Part shown: one piece after another, positions 8,457 to 16,204 of the stretch
Position numbering within the stretch: the first letter of the stretch is position 1
How the letters are laid out: each line of letters begins with the position of its first letter
Source of the DNA: Solobacterium sp.
Lineage (GTDB): Bacteria > Bacillota_I > Bacilli_A > Erysipelotrichales > Erysipelotrichaceae
Length of the DNA: 64,000 nucleotides
Assembly (NCBI GenBank): GCA_017510405.1
Contig: JAFWNG010000021.1
Location: forward strand, 1 to 64,000
Direction: 5' to 3'
Translations under genes and position numbers: made by a program
Notes under the pieces: generated by a model
Seen by the model: the letters and a program-made list of their open reading frames with translations, nothing else
Database searches by the model: none
What the model was told of the DNA's origin: nothing

Positions 8457-9986
8457 ATGTTCAGAATCCTAGACGCTTCGGAAGCCGCAAAGCTCATAGA
8501 AGACAATTCCGTGATCGCACTGAATTCCTTCGCCGCAATGGCCAATCCGGAGAAACTGCATGATGCGATCGCACTGCGCTTCCACAAAACCGGTCACCCG
8601 AAAGATCTGACGATCATTTCCTCTTCCGGATTCGGTCTTCTGGATCCTTACCGGGGCGCAGAACAGTATATCCGTGAAGGCGCAGTCGGAAAGATCATTT
8701 CCAGCCACTACGGTTTGATGCCCGTTGTCCGCCAAATGGTTCTGGAAGACCGGTTTGAGGCATACAATCTGCCGCTTGGTCCGATGTCTCATGCGATTCG
8801 TGCCCAGGCAGGAGGACATGATGCGTACTATACCAAAGTAGGACTTGGAATATTTGTTGACCCCCGTATTGAAGGACCCGGACTGAATAACCTGTCCCGC
8901 GACGATTCTCTCGTACGCCTCGTGGAGATCGAAGGGGAAGAATACCTGCGCTATCAGCTGCCGTTACCGGACATTGCGCTGATCAAGGCTACAAGTGCGG
9001 ACGCCAACGGCAATATCTCCTTTGAAAATGAATACTGCTCTATTGACGCCCTCTCCCTTGCCCAGCTGACCAGACGCAATCACGGAAAAGTCATTATCCA
9101 GGTCGACCGGCTTCGTTCGGACTTCCGCCGTCCCCGCGACGTCATCATCCCGGCAGCCCTGGTGGACGCCGTAGTCGTCTGTCCTCAGTACAAAAACGAT
9201 GAAGTATTCGGAACACTATCCGGAGACATTCACGTACCGTCTTCGCATATGCAGTACTGGTACAGCCGTCTGGAAGAAGAAAATGCCAAAGCCGGGCATG
9301 AACGCGAAGATCTTCCTTCTTCCGTCATCGGCCGGCGGGCAGCGGATGAACTTTGCAGGGGAGATATCGTCAATATCGGCATCGGTATTCCGGAAAAAGC
9401 CGCCAAATATGCGGCGGCGAAAGGAATACTGCAGGACCTGACCCTGACGGTGGAATCCGGAGGCATGGGCGGACTGCCGGCGGGAGGCCGCCAGTTCGGC
9501 GCGATGATCGGAGCCGGTTCGATCAGCGATATGTCCATGCAGTTTGACTTCTATGACGGCGGCGGTCTTGACCGGTGTTTCATGGGTGCGCTGGAGATCG
9601 ACCGGTACGGCAACGTCAACGCGCACAGAAGCGCAAAGCATTATGCCGGGATCGGCGGCTTCTGCAACATCACCTCCGCCACCAGAAACGTCATATTCTG
9701 TCTGACATTCAGCACCCGCGGACTGGAGATCTCCGAAGATAACGGTCAGATCCATATTGAAAAAGAAGGCAGTATTCCGAAGATCGTGGAGAACGTTCGC
9801 AGTATCAGCTTTTCCGGCAGAAAAGCAGTCGAAAACGGACAGAATGTTCTGTACATTACGGAACGCTGTGTATTTGCGCTTCGTCCCGAAGGCCTGGCAC
9901 TGGTCGAAGTCTATCCGGGAATCGACAAGCAGAAAGATATACTGGAGAAGCTTCCGTTTCCTATATCCGATGAGACCGGACAGTGA
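8457..9986 (+). CDS. Acyl-CoA:acetate/3-ketoacid CoA transferase
   Basis: A 509-residue class I CoA transferase in which the two half-domains (alpha and beta) are fused, as in YdiF and propionate CoA-transferase. It moves CoA between an acyl-CoA and a free carboxylate through a glutamyl-CoA intermediate. The catalytic glutamate is Glu333 in TVESGGMGG, and the glycine-rich NIGIGIPEKAA marks the start of the second half. A good ribosome binding site (GAAGGAG) precedes the ATG. It diverges from comFA and converges on the aldolase gene across a shared terminator. Substrate is not deducible; the neighbours suggest a di- or tricarboxylate pathway. Confidence 0.88.
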   Translation: MFRILDASEAAKLIEDNSVIALNSFAAMANPEKLHDAIALRFHKTGHPKDLTIISSSGFGLLDPYRGAEQYIREGAVGKIISSHYGLMPVVRQMVLEDRFEAYNLPLGPMSHAIRAQAGGHDAYYTKVGLGIFVDPRIEGPGLNNLSRDDSLVRLVEIEGEEYLRYQLPLPDIALIKATSADANGNISFENEYCSIDALSLAQLTRRNHGKVIIQVDRLRSDFRRPRDVIIPAALVDAVVVCPQYKNDEVFGTLSGDIHVPSSHMQYWYSRLEEENAKAGHEREDLPSSVIGRRAADELCRGDIVNIGIGIPEKAAKYAAAKGILQDLTLTVESGGMGGLPAGGRQFGAMIGAGSISDMSMQFDFYDGGGLDRCFMGALEIDRYGNVNAHRSAKHYAGIGGFCNITSATRNVIFCLTFSTRGLEISEDNGQIHIEKEGSIPKIVENVRSISFSGRKAVENGQNVLYITERCVFALRPEGLALVEVYPGIDKQKDILEKLPFPISDETGQ

Positions 9987-10033
9987 TTCGATACTATTCA
10001 CCATCCCCCGTCCATTCAGATAACGCTCACGAC

Positions 10034-10072
10034 AAAAAGAACTGCCTCCCTTAACGGTCAGACAGTTCTTTT
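10034..10072. terminator. Bidirectional terminator between convergent genes
   Basis: A perfect 10-bp stem (AAAAGAACTG/CAGTTCTTTT) with an 18-nt loop, with T runs on both strands, lies between the CoA transferase (plus) and the aldolase (minus). Confidence 0.8.
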
Positions 10073-10104
10073 CAAATACTCTTATTCAGGCTGTGCAGGT
10101 TCTT

Positions 10105-10818
10105 TTACCATTTGGCATATTCGAACTGCTGTTCACCCTTCTTTTCCGCAAGTTTTTCCCACTTCTCCTGATGACGTTTTTCCATGTCATCATTTGTTTC
10201 CGAGCAGAGACGCTTATCCAGTTCAATAAGCTCTTTTTCATGCTTTTCAACAGCCAGCTCTGCAAGCTCTTCCGCCCACTCCGGCCGGATGACGACGATG
10301 CCGTCCTCATCCCCTGCGAGGATATCCCCGGGGAAGACGACCTGACCGCCGCATGCGATCGGAACGTTTATCTCACCCGGCCCGTTTTTATACGGACCCT
10401 GAGGTGTTGTGCCGACTGCATAGAACGGGATCGGTGCATCTTTCAAAGCGCCGCCGTCGCGTACCATACCGTCGATCACAAAGCCGGCTATGCCGCGTCT
10501 TACTGCATAATCGAGCATCATTTCACCCATCAGTGAACGGTGACCGTATCCTTCACCGTCAACTACGATTATATCTCCCGGCTTTGCAAGGTCCAGTGCC
10601 CTGTGCAGCATCAGATTATCACCGGCAGGTACTTTGACGGTAAATGCCGGTCCCAGCAACGGCTTGTCATTAAAGGGAATGATCTCCGGTCTCATGCAGG
10701 AAAGCCTGTTGAGCATGTCGCCGATATTGCTGGAAGGAATTCCTTTAAACTTCTGAATCAGTGCAGAATCAGGGCGTTTGAAATCTTTATATACGCGAAA
10801 TCCGATGTTGTTTTTCAT
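10105..10818 (-). CDS. RraA-family aldolase/decarboxylase
   Basis: A 237-residue member of the RraA / 4-hydroxy-4-methyl-2-oxoglutarate aldolase family. It carries the family signature GDIIVVDGEGYGHRSLMGEMM and the substrate/metal site DGMVRDGGALKD, where the R-D pair is typical of the enzymatic branch; GPGEINVPIACGG is also conserved. Enzymes of this branch cleave 4-hydroxy-4-carboxy acids to pyruvate or decarboxylate oxaloacetate. The last ~40 residues are a charged helix beyond the usual core. It lies 18 bases downstream of the CitMHS transporter gene in the same transcript, so its substrate is probably what that carrier imports. Confidence 0.85.
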   Translation of the reverse strand: MKNNIGFRVYKDFKRPDSALIQKFKGIPSSNIGDMLNRLSCMRPEIIPFNDKPLLGPAFTVKVPAGDNLMLHRALDLAKPGDIIVVDGEGYGHRSLMGEMMLDYAVRRGIAGFVIDGMVRDGGALKDAPIPFYAVGTTPQGPYKNGPGEINVPIACGGQVVFPGDILAGDEDGIVVIRPEWAEELAELAVEKHEKELIELDKRLCSETNDDMEKRHQEKWEKLAEKKGEQQFEYAKW

Positions 10819-10836
10819 ATACAGTGCCTTTCTGAT

Positions 10837-12144
10837 TTATACGACGATCGGCAGTACTCCGAACAGGATAGCGAGTGCCATTTCAATTAAGAAGTAAAGA
10901 ACGAGATACTTCAGACAGAACTTGATGAATACTGTCAGATCCTTGCCGATGAGACCGGGGGCGAGATATGTGACCGGTGATACAGGTGTGATATTGCCCA
11001 GGGCATCGCGCGCCAGCATCATAATGCATGCTAAGCTCATGGTTGTAAAGCCGTAACTTGCACCGACTTCGAGGAACAGCGGGGAGAGTCCGTAATAGAA
11101 ACCGTCTGCACCGAGTGCGAAGGACAGCGGCAGTGAAATGAGACCGACGATGATTCCGTAGAATCTTCTGAAGGATGCCGGGATGATTCCTACGATGACG
11201 TTGGCCATTTCCGTCAGCATGCCTGTACCGCTCATGATGCCTACGAGAACACCGGATGCCAGCATGACCAGAGCGATCGGATATGCTTTTTCAGCCACAT
11301 GCTTGAGAGCAGCGACCTGTTCCTTGGGATTCGGGAAATTGACCATCAGGGCTACCGACAGACCAATCATGAATACAAAGTAACCGGGCAGCGTGCCTTC
11401 GAACATCAGGCCGAGCAGTGCGAATGTTGTAACGAGGTTGACCCAGTATCTCCAGTCGACGTTCACTTCCATCAGGGAAACATCACGGTCTTCCGTATCA
11501 CCGTATTCAGCGGGATCTTTACCCAAGGCGATTCTTCTCTGTTCTCTTTTGCCGAAGATGACAGCGCAGATCAGGTTGTAGATGAGCATACAAACGATGA
11601 TCGGAGCAATGTTGCGGAACATGTCAGCGATATCCAGTCCGGATACCGAGGACATGCGGATCATACCGCCGCCGTGAGGCAGAAGGTTGACGACTGCGAC
11701 GGACTGGGCAAGAAGAAGGAACAGGTATTCCGGCTTGATCTGGAATTTCTTGTACAGCGGCAGCATTGCCGGGATCGTTACAAGGATCGTGCTTGTCATG
11801 CCTGTGTCCATATGAGAGATCGCGGAGATGATAACAGTGATGATCATGATTGCAACAACGTTTCCCCCTGCTTTTTTGGACAGCCAGGAGACGATGGGAT
11901 CAAACAGACCCTTGTCTGTCATGATTGCAAAATACGCAGTTGCGAACAGTGCAAGCGCGGAAGCACTCAGTGTCTTCGGTACGCCTTCTTTGACGAAGTC
12001 ACCAAGCTGTGCCGGTGTAAAGCCGGCCAGCAGGCCGAATATGACAGGCAGAACTACGAACGCTACCACAGGTGTAAGTTTGTTCTTAAGAAGTCCGAAC
12101 ATCATTACAACGACAAGCAGATAGCCCAGGATTGCAAGATACAT
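10837..12144 (-). CDS. CitMHS-family metal-citrate/proton symporter
   Basis: A 435-residue polytopic membrane protein with about 12 hydrophobic segments. It matches the CitMHS family, which imports citrate as a complex with Mg2+ or Ca2+: the SHMDTGMTSTILVTIPAMLPL and LLPHGGGMIRMSS blocks are characteristic. The start has AGGAGG at a good distance. It is the first gene of a two-gene transcript with the RraA-like aldolase, driven by a strong promoter flanked by palindromes probably bound by the RpiR regulator encoded just upstream. Citrate itself or a related hydroxy-tricarboxylate may be the substrate. Confidence 0.85.
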   Translation of the reverse strand: MYLAILGYLLVVVMMFGLLKNKLTPVVAFVVLPVIFGLLAGFTPAQLGDFVKEGVPKTLSASALALFATAYFAIMTDKGLFDPIVSWLSKKAGGNVVAIMIITVIISAISHMDTGMTSTILVTIPAMLPLYKKFQIKPEYLFLLLAQSVAVVNLLPHGGGMIRMSSVSGLDIADMFRNIAPIIVCMLIYNLICAVIFGKREQRRIALGKDPAEYGDTEDRDVSLMEVNVDWRYWVNLVTTFALLGLMFEGTLPGYFVFMIGLSVALMVNFPNPKEQVAALKHVAEKAYPIALVMLASGVLVGIMSGTGMLTEMANVIVGIIPASFRRFYGIIVGLISLPLSFALGADGFYYGLSPLFLEVGASYGFTTMSLACIMMLARDALGNITPVSPVTYLAPGLIGKDLTVFIKFCLKYLVLYFLIEMALAILFGVLPIVV

Positions 12145-12155
12145 GTTTCCTCCTT

Positions 12156-12241
12156 ATGTATTTTATAATACATTTCCTTTTCTAATTGTATAATATCCGA
12201 TATTTTACTATCAGTCAACATAAATGTATTAAATATTACAT
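12156..12241 (-). promoter_or_regulatory. Promoter of the CitMHS operon with two operator-like palindromes
   Basis: The minus-strand promoter is TTGACT (12218-12213), a 17-base spacer, then TATTAT (12195-12190). An inverted repeat ATGTATT-N4-AATACAT lies at 12156-12173, between the start of transcription and the ribosome binding site. A related one (ATGTA-N8-TACAT) lies at 12224-12241, just upstream of the -35. The placement fits repression by the adjacent RpiR-type regulator. Confidence 0.75.
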
Positions 12242-12260
12242 TTTGATCGGACATTGTGTA

Positions 12261-12295
12261 AAAAGAAAAACAGGAGATTGAGGTTTCCCCTGTTT
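12261..12295 (-). terminator. Terminator of the RpiR regulator gene
   Basis: On the minus strand AAACAGG pairs with CCTGTTT around a 14-base loop and is followed by a T-rich run, just past the regulator stop codon. Confidence 0.65.
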
Positions 12296-12303
12296 ACCCC
12301 TGC

Positions 12304-13161
12304 TCAGCGCATATAGTAGCTTCCCTGACGGAAGAACTGTTCGTCATATTCAAGATTGTCCTTTACCCGCTTCGGATTGACCTCGCTGCAGGCTTTGATC
12401 AGCACATCGGCGATCATGATCTGGGACAGAATGGAATTATGGAAATCCACAGACCAGCATTTGCCGATCAGCTGGATGTCGCTCCTGGCCGCAAGCGGTG
12501 AGTCGTAACTGTCGGTGACGCCGATAACGCAGCTGCCCTTCTCCCTGCAGCGGACTGCCGTCTCGCATAATGCCTTATGGTATCTTGAATTGGATATGAC
12601 GATCACGACCGAAGAGGCATCTGCTTTTTTGATCAGGTCGAACTGATCTGAGAGGGCTTCTCCAACATAGACAGTATTCTGGAATATACGGTTGAGGTTG
12701 AAAGTCAGATACTTTGCGGTGCTTTCGCTCGTACGCGCGCCGGTAATGAAGATCTTCTCTGCCTGGTCCAGTCTGATTGCGATATCCTTGAACAGTTCAT
12801 CCGTGAGATTCTGGAAGGTCATGTTCAGGTTCTCTATGCCCTGGCGGAATACGTCACTGGCGATTCCTTCCGGCACATAGTCCGCGTCCTGTGTGTTCAT
12901 GGCAAGCCTGTGGACAGGTGCCGCAGCTGTACGCATGCATTCCTTCAGGTCCTCCTGGAATTCGCTGAATGTACTGTAGCCGACCGTATTGGCGAGGCGT
13001 ATCACGCTGGCAGTGCTGACGCCGGAAGCGTGCGCCAGTTTGTCGATGGTCGAAAAAGCGGCACCGAAGGAATCTGAAATGATCAGGTCGGCTACTTTTT
13101 TCTGGGCGGATGTCATATTCGGGATAAGTGTTTCGATTTTCTTCAACAGATCGTTCTGCAT
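12304..13161 (-). CDS. MurR/RpiR-family transcriptional regulator
   Basis: A 285-residue regulator with an N-terminal HTH_6 domain (about residues 1-77; AHASGVSTASVIRLANTVGYSTFSEFQEDLK) and a C-terminal SIS sugar-phosphate-binding domain (about 125-250; IFITGARTSESTAKYLTFNL and VVIVISNSRYHKALCETA). Members sense phosphorylated sugars or related metabolites. Its position upstream of the CitMHS/aldolase transcript, together with the palindromes at 12156-12241, suggests it controls that operon. An inverted repeat GAATGT-N10-ACATTC at 13174-13195 just ahead of its own start may serve autoregulation. Confidence 0.88.
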   Translation of the reverse strand: MQNDLLKKIETLIPNMTSAQKKVADLIISDSFGAAFSTIDKLAHASGVSTASVIRLANTVGYSTFSEFQEDLKECMRTAAAPVHRLAMNTQDADYVPEGIASDVFRQGIENLNMTFQNLTDELFKDIAIRLDQAEKIFITGARTSESTAKYLTFNLNRIFQNTVYVGEALSDQFDLIKKADASSVVIVISNSRYHKALCETAVRCREKGSCVIGVTDSYDSPLAARSDIQLIGKCWSVDFHNSILSQIMIADVLIKACSEVNPKRVKDNLEYDEQFFRQGSYYMR

Positions 13162-13254
13162 AATGTTCTCCGGGAATGTATGTTTCCTAACATTCTGAAT
13201 TATATATTATTTTTTACATACAGACTATGAAAGAGCGTATCTTTCTCTATACAG

Positions 13255-13292
13255 AAAAAGACCTCCTCACGATGCTTTTTTGTGAAGAAGCC
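13255..13292 (-). terminator. Terminator downstream of hicAB
   Basis: On the minus strand GGCTTCTTCAC pairs over 11 positions with GTGAGGAGGTC and is followed by TTTTTCT. It belongs to the same sequence family as the hairpins at 8241-8273 and 14112-14148. The remaining bases between 13162 and 13407 hold no gene. Confidence 0.7.
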
Positions 13293-13407
13293 CTGATCTC
13301 CTCTGTTTCCTTATGCTCAGTTTTCACCTTTATCGTAAAGAAATCAAAATAAGCTCTCAAATTGTTTTATCTGGTTCTGTTAATGGATCCCTGTCCGGAT
13401 CCGGCTT

Positions 13408-13812
13408 TTATCCCAGCTTCTCGACCAGAGCTTCCTGCAGTACTCTGGAAAAATTGATTCCTGCAGCCTCGGCTTTTTTATTCAGCCACGCAGGGATCGT
13501 GCAGTTCTTTTTTACGGATCTGTTATCCAGTTTTCTTCGATATTCGTCCGTATCAATATCCACAAGAACAGGAGTTCCGGCAGACCATGTAAAATCCTCA
13601 TCATCAGCCTTCTCTCTGGCAATTTGTATTGCTTCTTCTACAGTGGATGGAGACGGCATTTTATGATCCAGACTCCATGTACCGAGAAGGTCTCGAGCCA
13701 TATTGATTGCGTCAAACATTGAACTTCCTTCCGTATTGCGGTCAATATCCGGAATATAAACCAGATAATCATCGCCGTCTTTTGAGATTAAAACAGTATA
13801 AACGTTTTTCAT
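13408..13812 (-). CDS. hicB: HicB-type antitoxin
   Basis: A 134-residue HicB. The N-terminal half is the HicB fold (YTVLISKDGDDYLVYIPDIDRNTEG-like strand pair with the conserved acidic run), and the C-terminal 40 residues form a ribbon-helix-helix domain (RSVKKNCTIPAWLNKKAEAAGINFSRVLQEAL). The first half neutralises HicA and the second binds the operator. It lies 36 bases downstream of hicA, the usual toxin-first order, with no clear ribosome binding site of its own. Confidence 0.87.
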   Translation of the reverse strand: MKNVYTVLISKDGDDYLVYIPDIDRNTEGSSMFDAINMARDLLGTWSLDHKMPSPSTVEEAIQIAREKADDEDFTWSAGTPVLVDIDTDEYRRKLDNRSVKKNCTIPAWLNKKAEAAGINFSRVLQEALVEKLG

Positions 13813-13848
13813 AATGCTGTTCGGATGAAACAGGAGAGGAATCCGGCA

Positions 13849-14022
13849 TCATTTGATGCCGTTTCTTTTCAGGATTGCATTGGCGAGTCTTTCATTGACT
13901 TCTCTGTGCCTTGGAATCGTTTCGATTACATCGCCTTTTTTGTATCTGTCATGACTGGATCCATGATCGTAGAACTCAAAGCCGGCTTTCAGAAGTTTTC
14001 TTACCAGCTCTTTTTGTTTCAC
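13849..14022 (-). CDS. hicA: HicA-type mRNA interferase toxin
   Basis: A 57-residue HicA toxin, a small double-stranded RNA-binding-fold ribonuclease that cleaves mRNA. The sequence KLLKAGFEFYDHGSSHDRYKKGD contains the catalytic histidine in the position normally written GSHHxxY/F; here it reads GSSHDRY. The start is taken as the GTG at 14022, preceded by AAGGAGG; an upstream ATG would add a 29-residue tail with no ribosome binding site. Paired with hicB. Confidence 0.87.
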   Translation of the reverse strand: MKQKELVRKLLKAGFEFYDHGSSHDRYKKGDVIETIPRHREVNERLANAILKRNGIK

Positions 14023-14041
14023 CCTTCCTCCTTGCAAGGTT

Positions 14042-14065
14042 ATTATACGCCTTTTATACGTATAA
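14042..14065 (-). promoter_or_regulatory. hicAB promoter with palindromic operator
   Basis: A consensus -10 TATAAT (minus strand, 14047-14042) lies upstream of hicA. The 12-bp perfect palindrome TTATACGTATAA (14054-14065) sits in the -35/-10 spacer, an ideal position for autorepression by the HicB ribbon-helix-helix domain. The -35 is poor. Confidence 0.65.
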
Positions 14066-14111
14066 CCCATAATAATATGCGCATTAAGTACGTATCCTGA
14101 ACAATTCACTG

Positions 14112-14148
14112 AAAAAAACCTCCCTGCTTATATATTGGCAGGAAGGTC
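14112..14148 (-). terminator. Terminator of the sulfoquinovose operon
   Basis: On the minus strand GACCTTCCTGC pairs over 11 positions with GCAGGGAGGTT, followed by seven T, 19 bases past the isomerase stop. Confidence 0.88.
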
Positions 14149-14166
14149 TCTGATTCCCCGTTATTC

Positions 14167-15513
14167 TTAATACCTCCGGACTTCCGCCCGGAACATATGT
14201 GCAAGGATCTCCAGTTCATCCGCACAGTCGCCGTAGATCACCGCATAATGCGGTTCCCAGCCTTCCAGTACAGAGTTTGTAATGATCGTTTCTGCATCTG
14301 CCTTTGTTTCGATCACCGTGGAAGTGCCGAAGAACTGCTTCGGTCTGTTCAGTGCTCTTCCTTCCGCAATGAAGAAACGGAACGTTCCGTCCGGATTGCG
14401 TCCGATCCGGAAAACGACCGCGTGTTCGCTTTCCTCACAGCCGAATTCCATCGTCGGTCCGATATGCCGGTTGCAGTGTTCACCGATGACTGCACCGGTA
14501 TCTTTTCTTGCCAGTGAGCAGGCGGCGGTGCCGCAGTGCCAGAACGTGATCGTATTCTCTTTTTCATCCAGAGAGACCGGGTCACCGAAGAACACGCTCT
14601 TTCCGCTCAGCTGGATCCCGATCCACATTGACAGGGCGCCGTACATGTCTGCTTCGCAGGCAGCCGCAACGCCGAGATCATTCAGCATCGCAAGCACGGC
14701 GCATACCGGTGTCCCGAAGGAAGTGAAGAAGTCCGGCCAGCATCGCGACGCCACTGCGCCGATGCCGTTTGCTTTGACATATTCTTCATATGCTTTATAC
14801 AGCCTGGCAAAATCAAGGCGGTTTCTTTCCGGTGTTTCCGCTAAGCCGACCGTTCTCTGCAGTGCGTCGTTCAGGTATTCCCGGCATTCCTCATCACTGT
14901 AGGATTTTGCCTTGTTGATCAGTTCTCTGGCTTCAATGGCATCCTGGCGAACGCCGAATGTCTCCAGAAGATCGTTGTCCAGGGCTCTGCCGAAGCCGAA
15001 TCCCTGCGGCGTATGACCGATCGCGCAGACTTTCAGCGACCGCATCGCAAACCGGACTTTCGCTGCTTTGATCATCTTTTCTGCCTTTGCGCGCACCTGT
15101 TCTTCTTCCGGTGATCCGTAAATAAACTCAAACGGCTCTGCCTTGAACTGACGGATCGTATTGGCTGCGGAAAACGCTCCGGTCAGCGCGTTGAGACGCA
15201 GTCTGCCGCCGTCAATGACCGGTTCCCTGAGCGTCCATAGCAGCAGCGGAACATCCCGGAAACGATGCATGATCTCCGATGTATACGCAGCGTTGGCAAA
15301 GGTGAGATTCTGCAAAATGATCAGATCCGGATCCAGTGTATCCAGATATGTACTGAGTGCGTCCACACTCAGGATCTTGTCTTCCGGAACCGTGATGTCT
15401 TCACAGAGTTCCCTCAGCATTCCCACAGATTTCTGAAACTGGTCATCCGCGGAAGGCATGTGGAACGTGCCGACGCCGATGGGAATATATACAGCCTGAA
15501 ATGTCTTACTCAT
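14167..15513 (-). CDS. L-fucose/arabinose isomerase-like sugar isomerase (candidate sulfoquinovose isomerase)
   Basis: A 448-residue protein of the L-fucose/L-arabinose isomerase fold, which interconverts aldoses and ketoses with a Mn2+ site. The N-terminal Rossmann-like part (YIPIGVGTFHM), the central ASRCWPDFFTSFGTPVCAVLAMLNDLGVAAACEADMYGA block with the metal-binding glutamate and aspartate (EAD), and FWHCGTAACSL in the third domain are all present. The start is the ATG at 15513 with GAGGAT upstream, not the longer frame to 15549. In a sulfoquinovosidase operon its likely reaction is sulfoquinovose to sulfofructose; isomerases of this type, rather than YihS, are what I recall from Firmicutes sulfoglycolysis clusters. 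Substrate is inferred from context. Confidence 0.75.
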   Translation of the reverse strand: MSKTFQAVYIPIGVGTFHMPSADDQFQKSVGMLRELCEDITVPEDKILSVDALSTYLDTLDPDLIILQNLTFANAAYTSEIMHRFRDVPLLLWTLREPVIDGGRLRLNALTGAFSAANTIRQFKAEPFEFIYGSPEEEQVRAKAEKMIKAAKVRFAMRSLKVCAIGHTPQGFGFGRALDNDLLETFGVRQDAIEARELINKAKSYSDEECREYLNDALQRTVGLAETPERNRLDFARLYKAYEEYVKANGIGAVASRCWPDFFTSFGTPVCAVLAMLNDLGVAAACEADMYGALSMWIGIQLSGKSVFFGDPVSLDEKENTITFWHCGTAACSLARKDTGAVIGEHCNRHIGPTMEFGCEESEHAVVFRIGRNPDGTFRFFIAEGRALNRPKQFFGTSTVIETKADAETIITNSVLEGWEPHYAVIYGDCADELEILAHMFRAEVRRY

Positions 15514-15523
15514 ATTCTTATCC

Positions 15524-16204
15524 TCAATAATGCAGTTCTTTATTTTCACCGATCAGACCGGGATGCGCTCCCTGATCGATCAGCGGCTTCCGTTCCGGAT
15601 GAGCAAGCACCCATTTGTTTTTCTGCAGAAGCAGTACCGACTCCGGATCTGTATTCGCATCCCGCATTTGTTTTTCCCCGTCTGACAGCGGTGTATTGGT
15701 GCCTTTCGGCAGGACCACGACACAGCGGAATCCCGCGTCATTCGTACGGCATGGCGACAGATGCAGCGTTGTCTGATACATCTCGATCAGTGTTCCTTTC
15801 GGAACATAGAACACCTGCGCGTCTGCCGGAGTGATGGTATTGTTCCGGATCTGCCATACATGCGCAAGCACCAGCATGAAGTCTGTTGCCGCCAGGTTCA
15901 GCTCACTGCCTTTATGGTATTCAAAACCGTTGTAGGTCGTATTGCGGCCGTTGCAGTAACCGATCTGCACGGACATTCCGCCATAGCAGACCGCTTCGAT
16001 TTCTTTCCGCACATCGAATGATTCCATTGCCGGAACCGAAGCGATATATACATTTCCGTTTTCCGGAATGTCCGTGTGGTTCTCCATGTACATGGTCAGT
16101 TCACGGACATCCAGACCTTTCACGACTCTTCCATATGACGCAAACACCGGATCATTGACATCCCGTATCACAACGTCATTGACTTCGTTCAGCCGCTTCA
16201 GCAT
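15524..16204 (-). CDS. DUF4867 family protein
   Basis: A 226-residue protein recognised as DUF4867; it looks like a cupin-type beta-barrel, with motifs GGMSVQIGYCNGRNTTYNGFEYHKGSE and FYVPKGTLIEMYQTTLHLSPCR that resemble the metal-binding histidine/glutamate layout of sugar-binding cupins. It has no signal peptide. It overlaps the dehydrogenase gene by 7 bases and is followed 11 bases later by the isomerase, so it is translated with them. I recall DUF4867 genes in Firmicutes sulfoquinovose clusters with no proven role; a mutarotase- or lyase/isomerase-like role is only a guess. Confidence 0.7.
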   Translation of the reverse strand: MLKRLNEVNDVVIRDVNDPVFASYGRVVKGLDVRELTMYMENHTDIPENGNVYIASVPAMESFDVRKEIEAVCYGGMSVQIGYCNGRNTTYNGFEYHKGSELNLAATDFMLVLAHVWQIRNNTITPADAQVFYVPKGTLIEMYQTTLHLSPCRTNDAGFRCVVVLPKGTNTPLSDGEKQMRDANTDPESVLLLQKNKWVLAHPERKPLIDQGAHPGLIGENKELHY

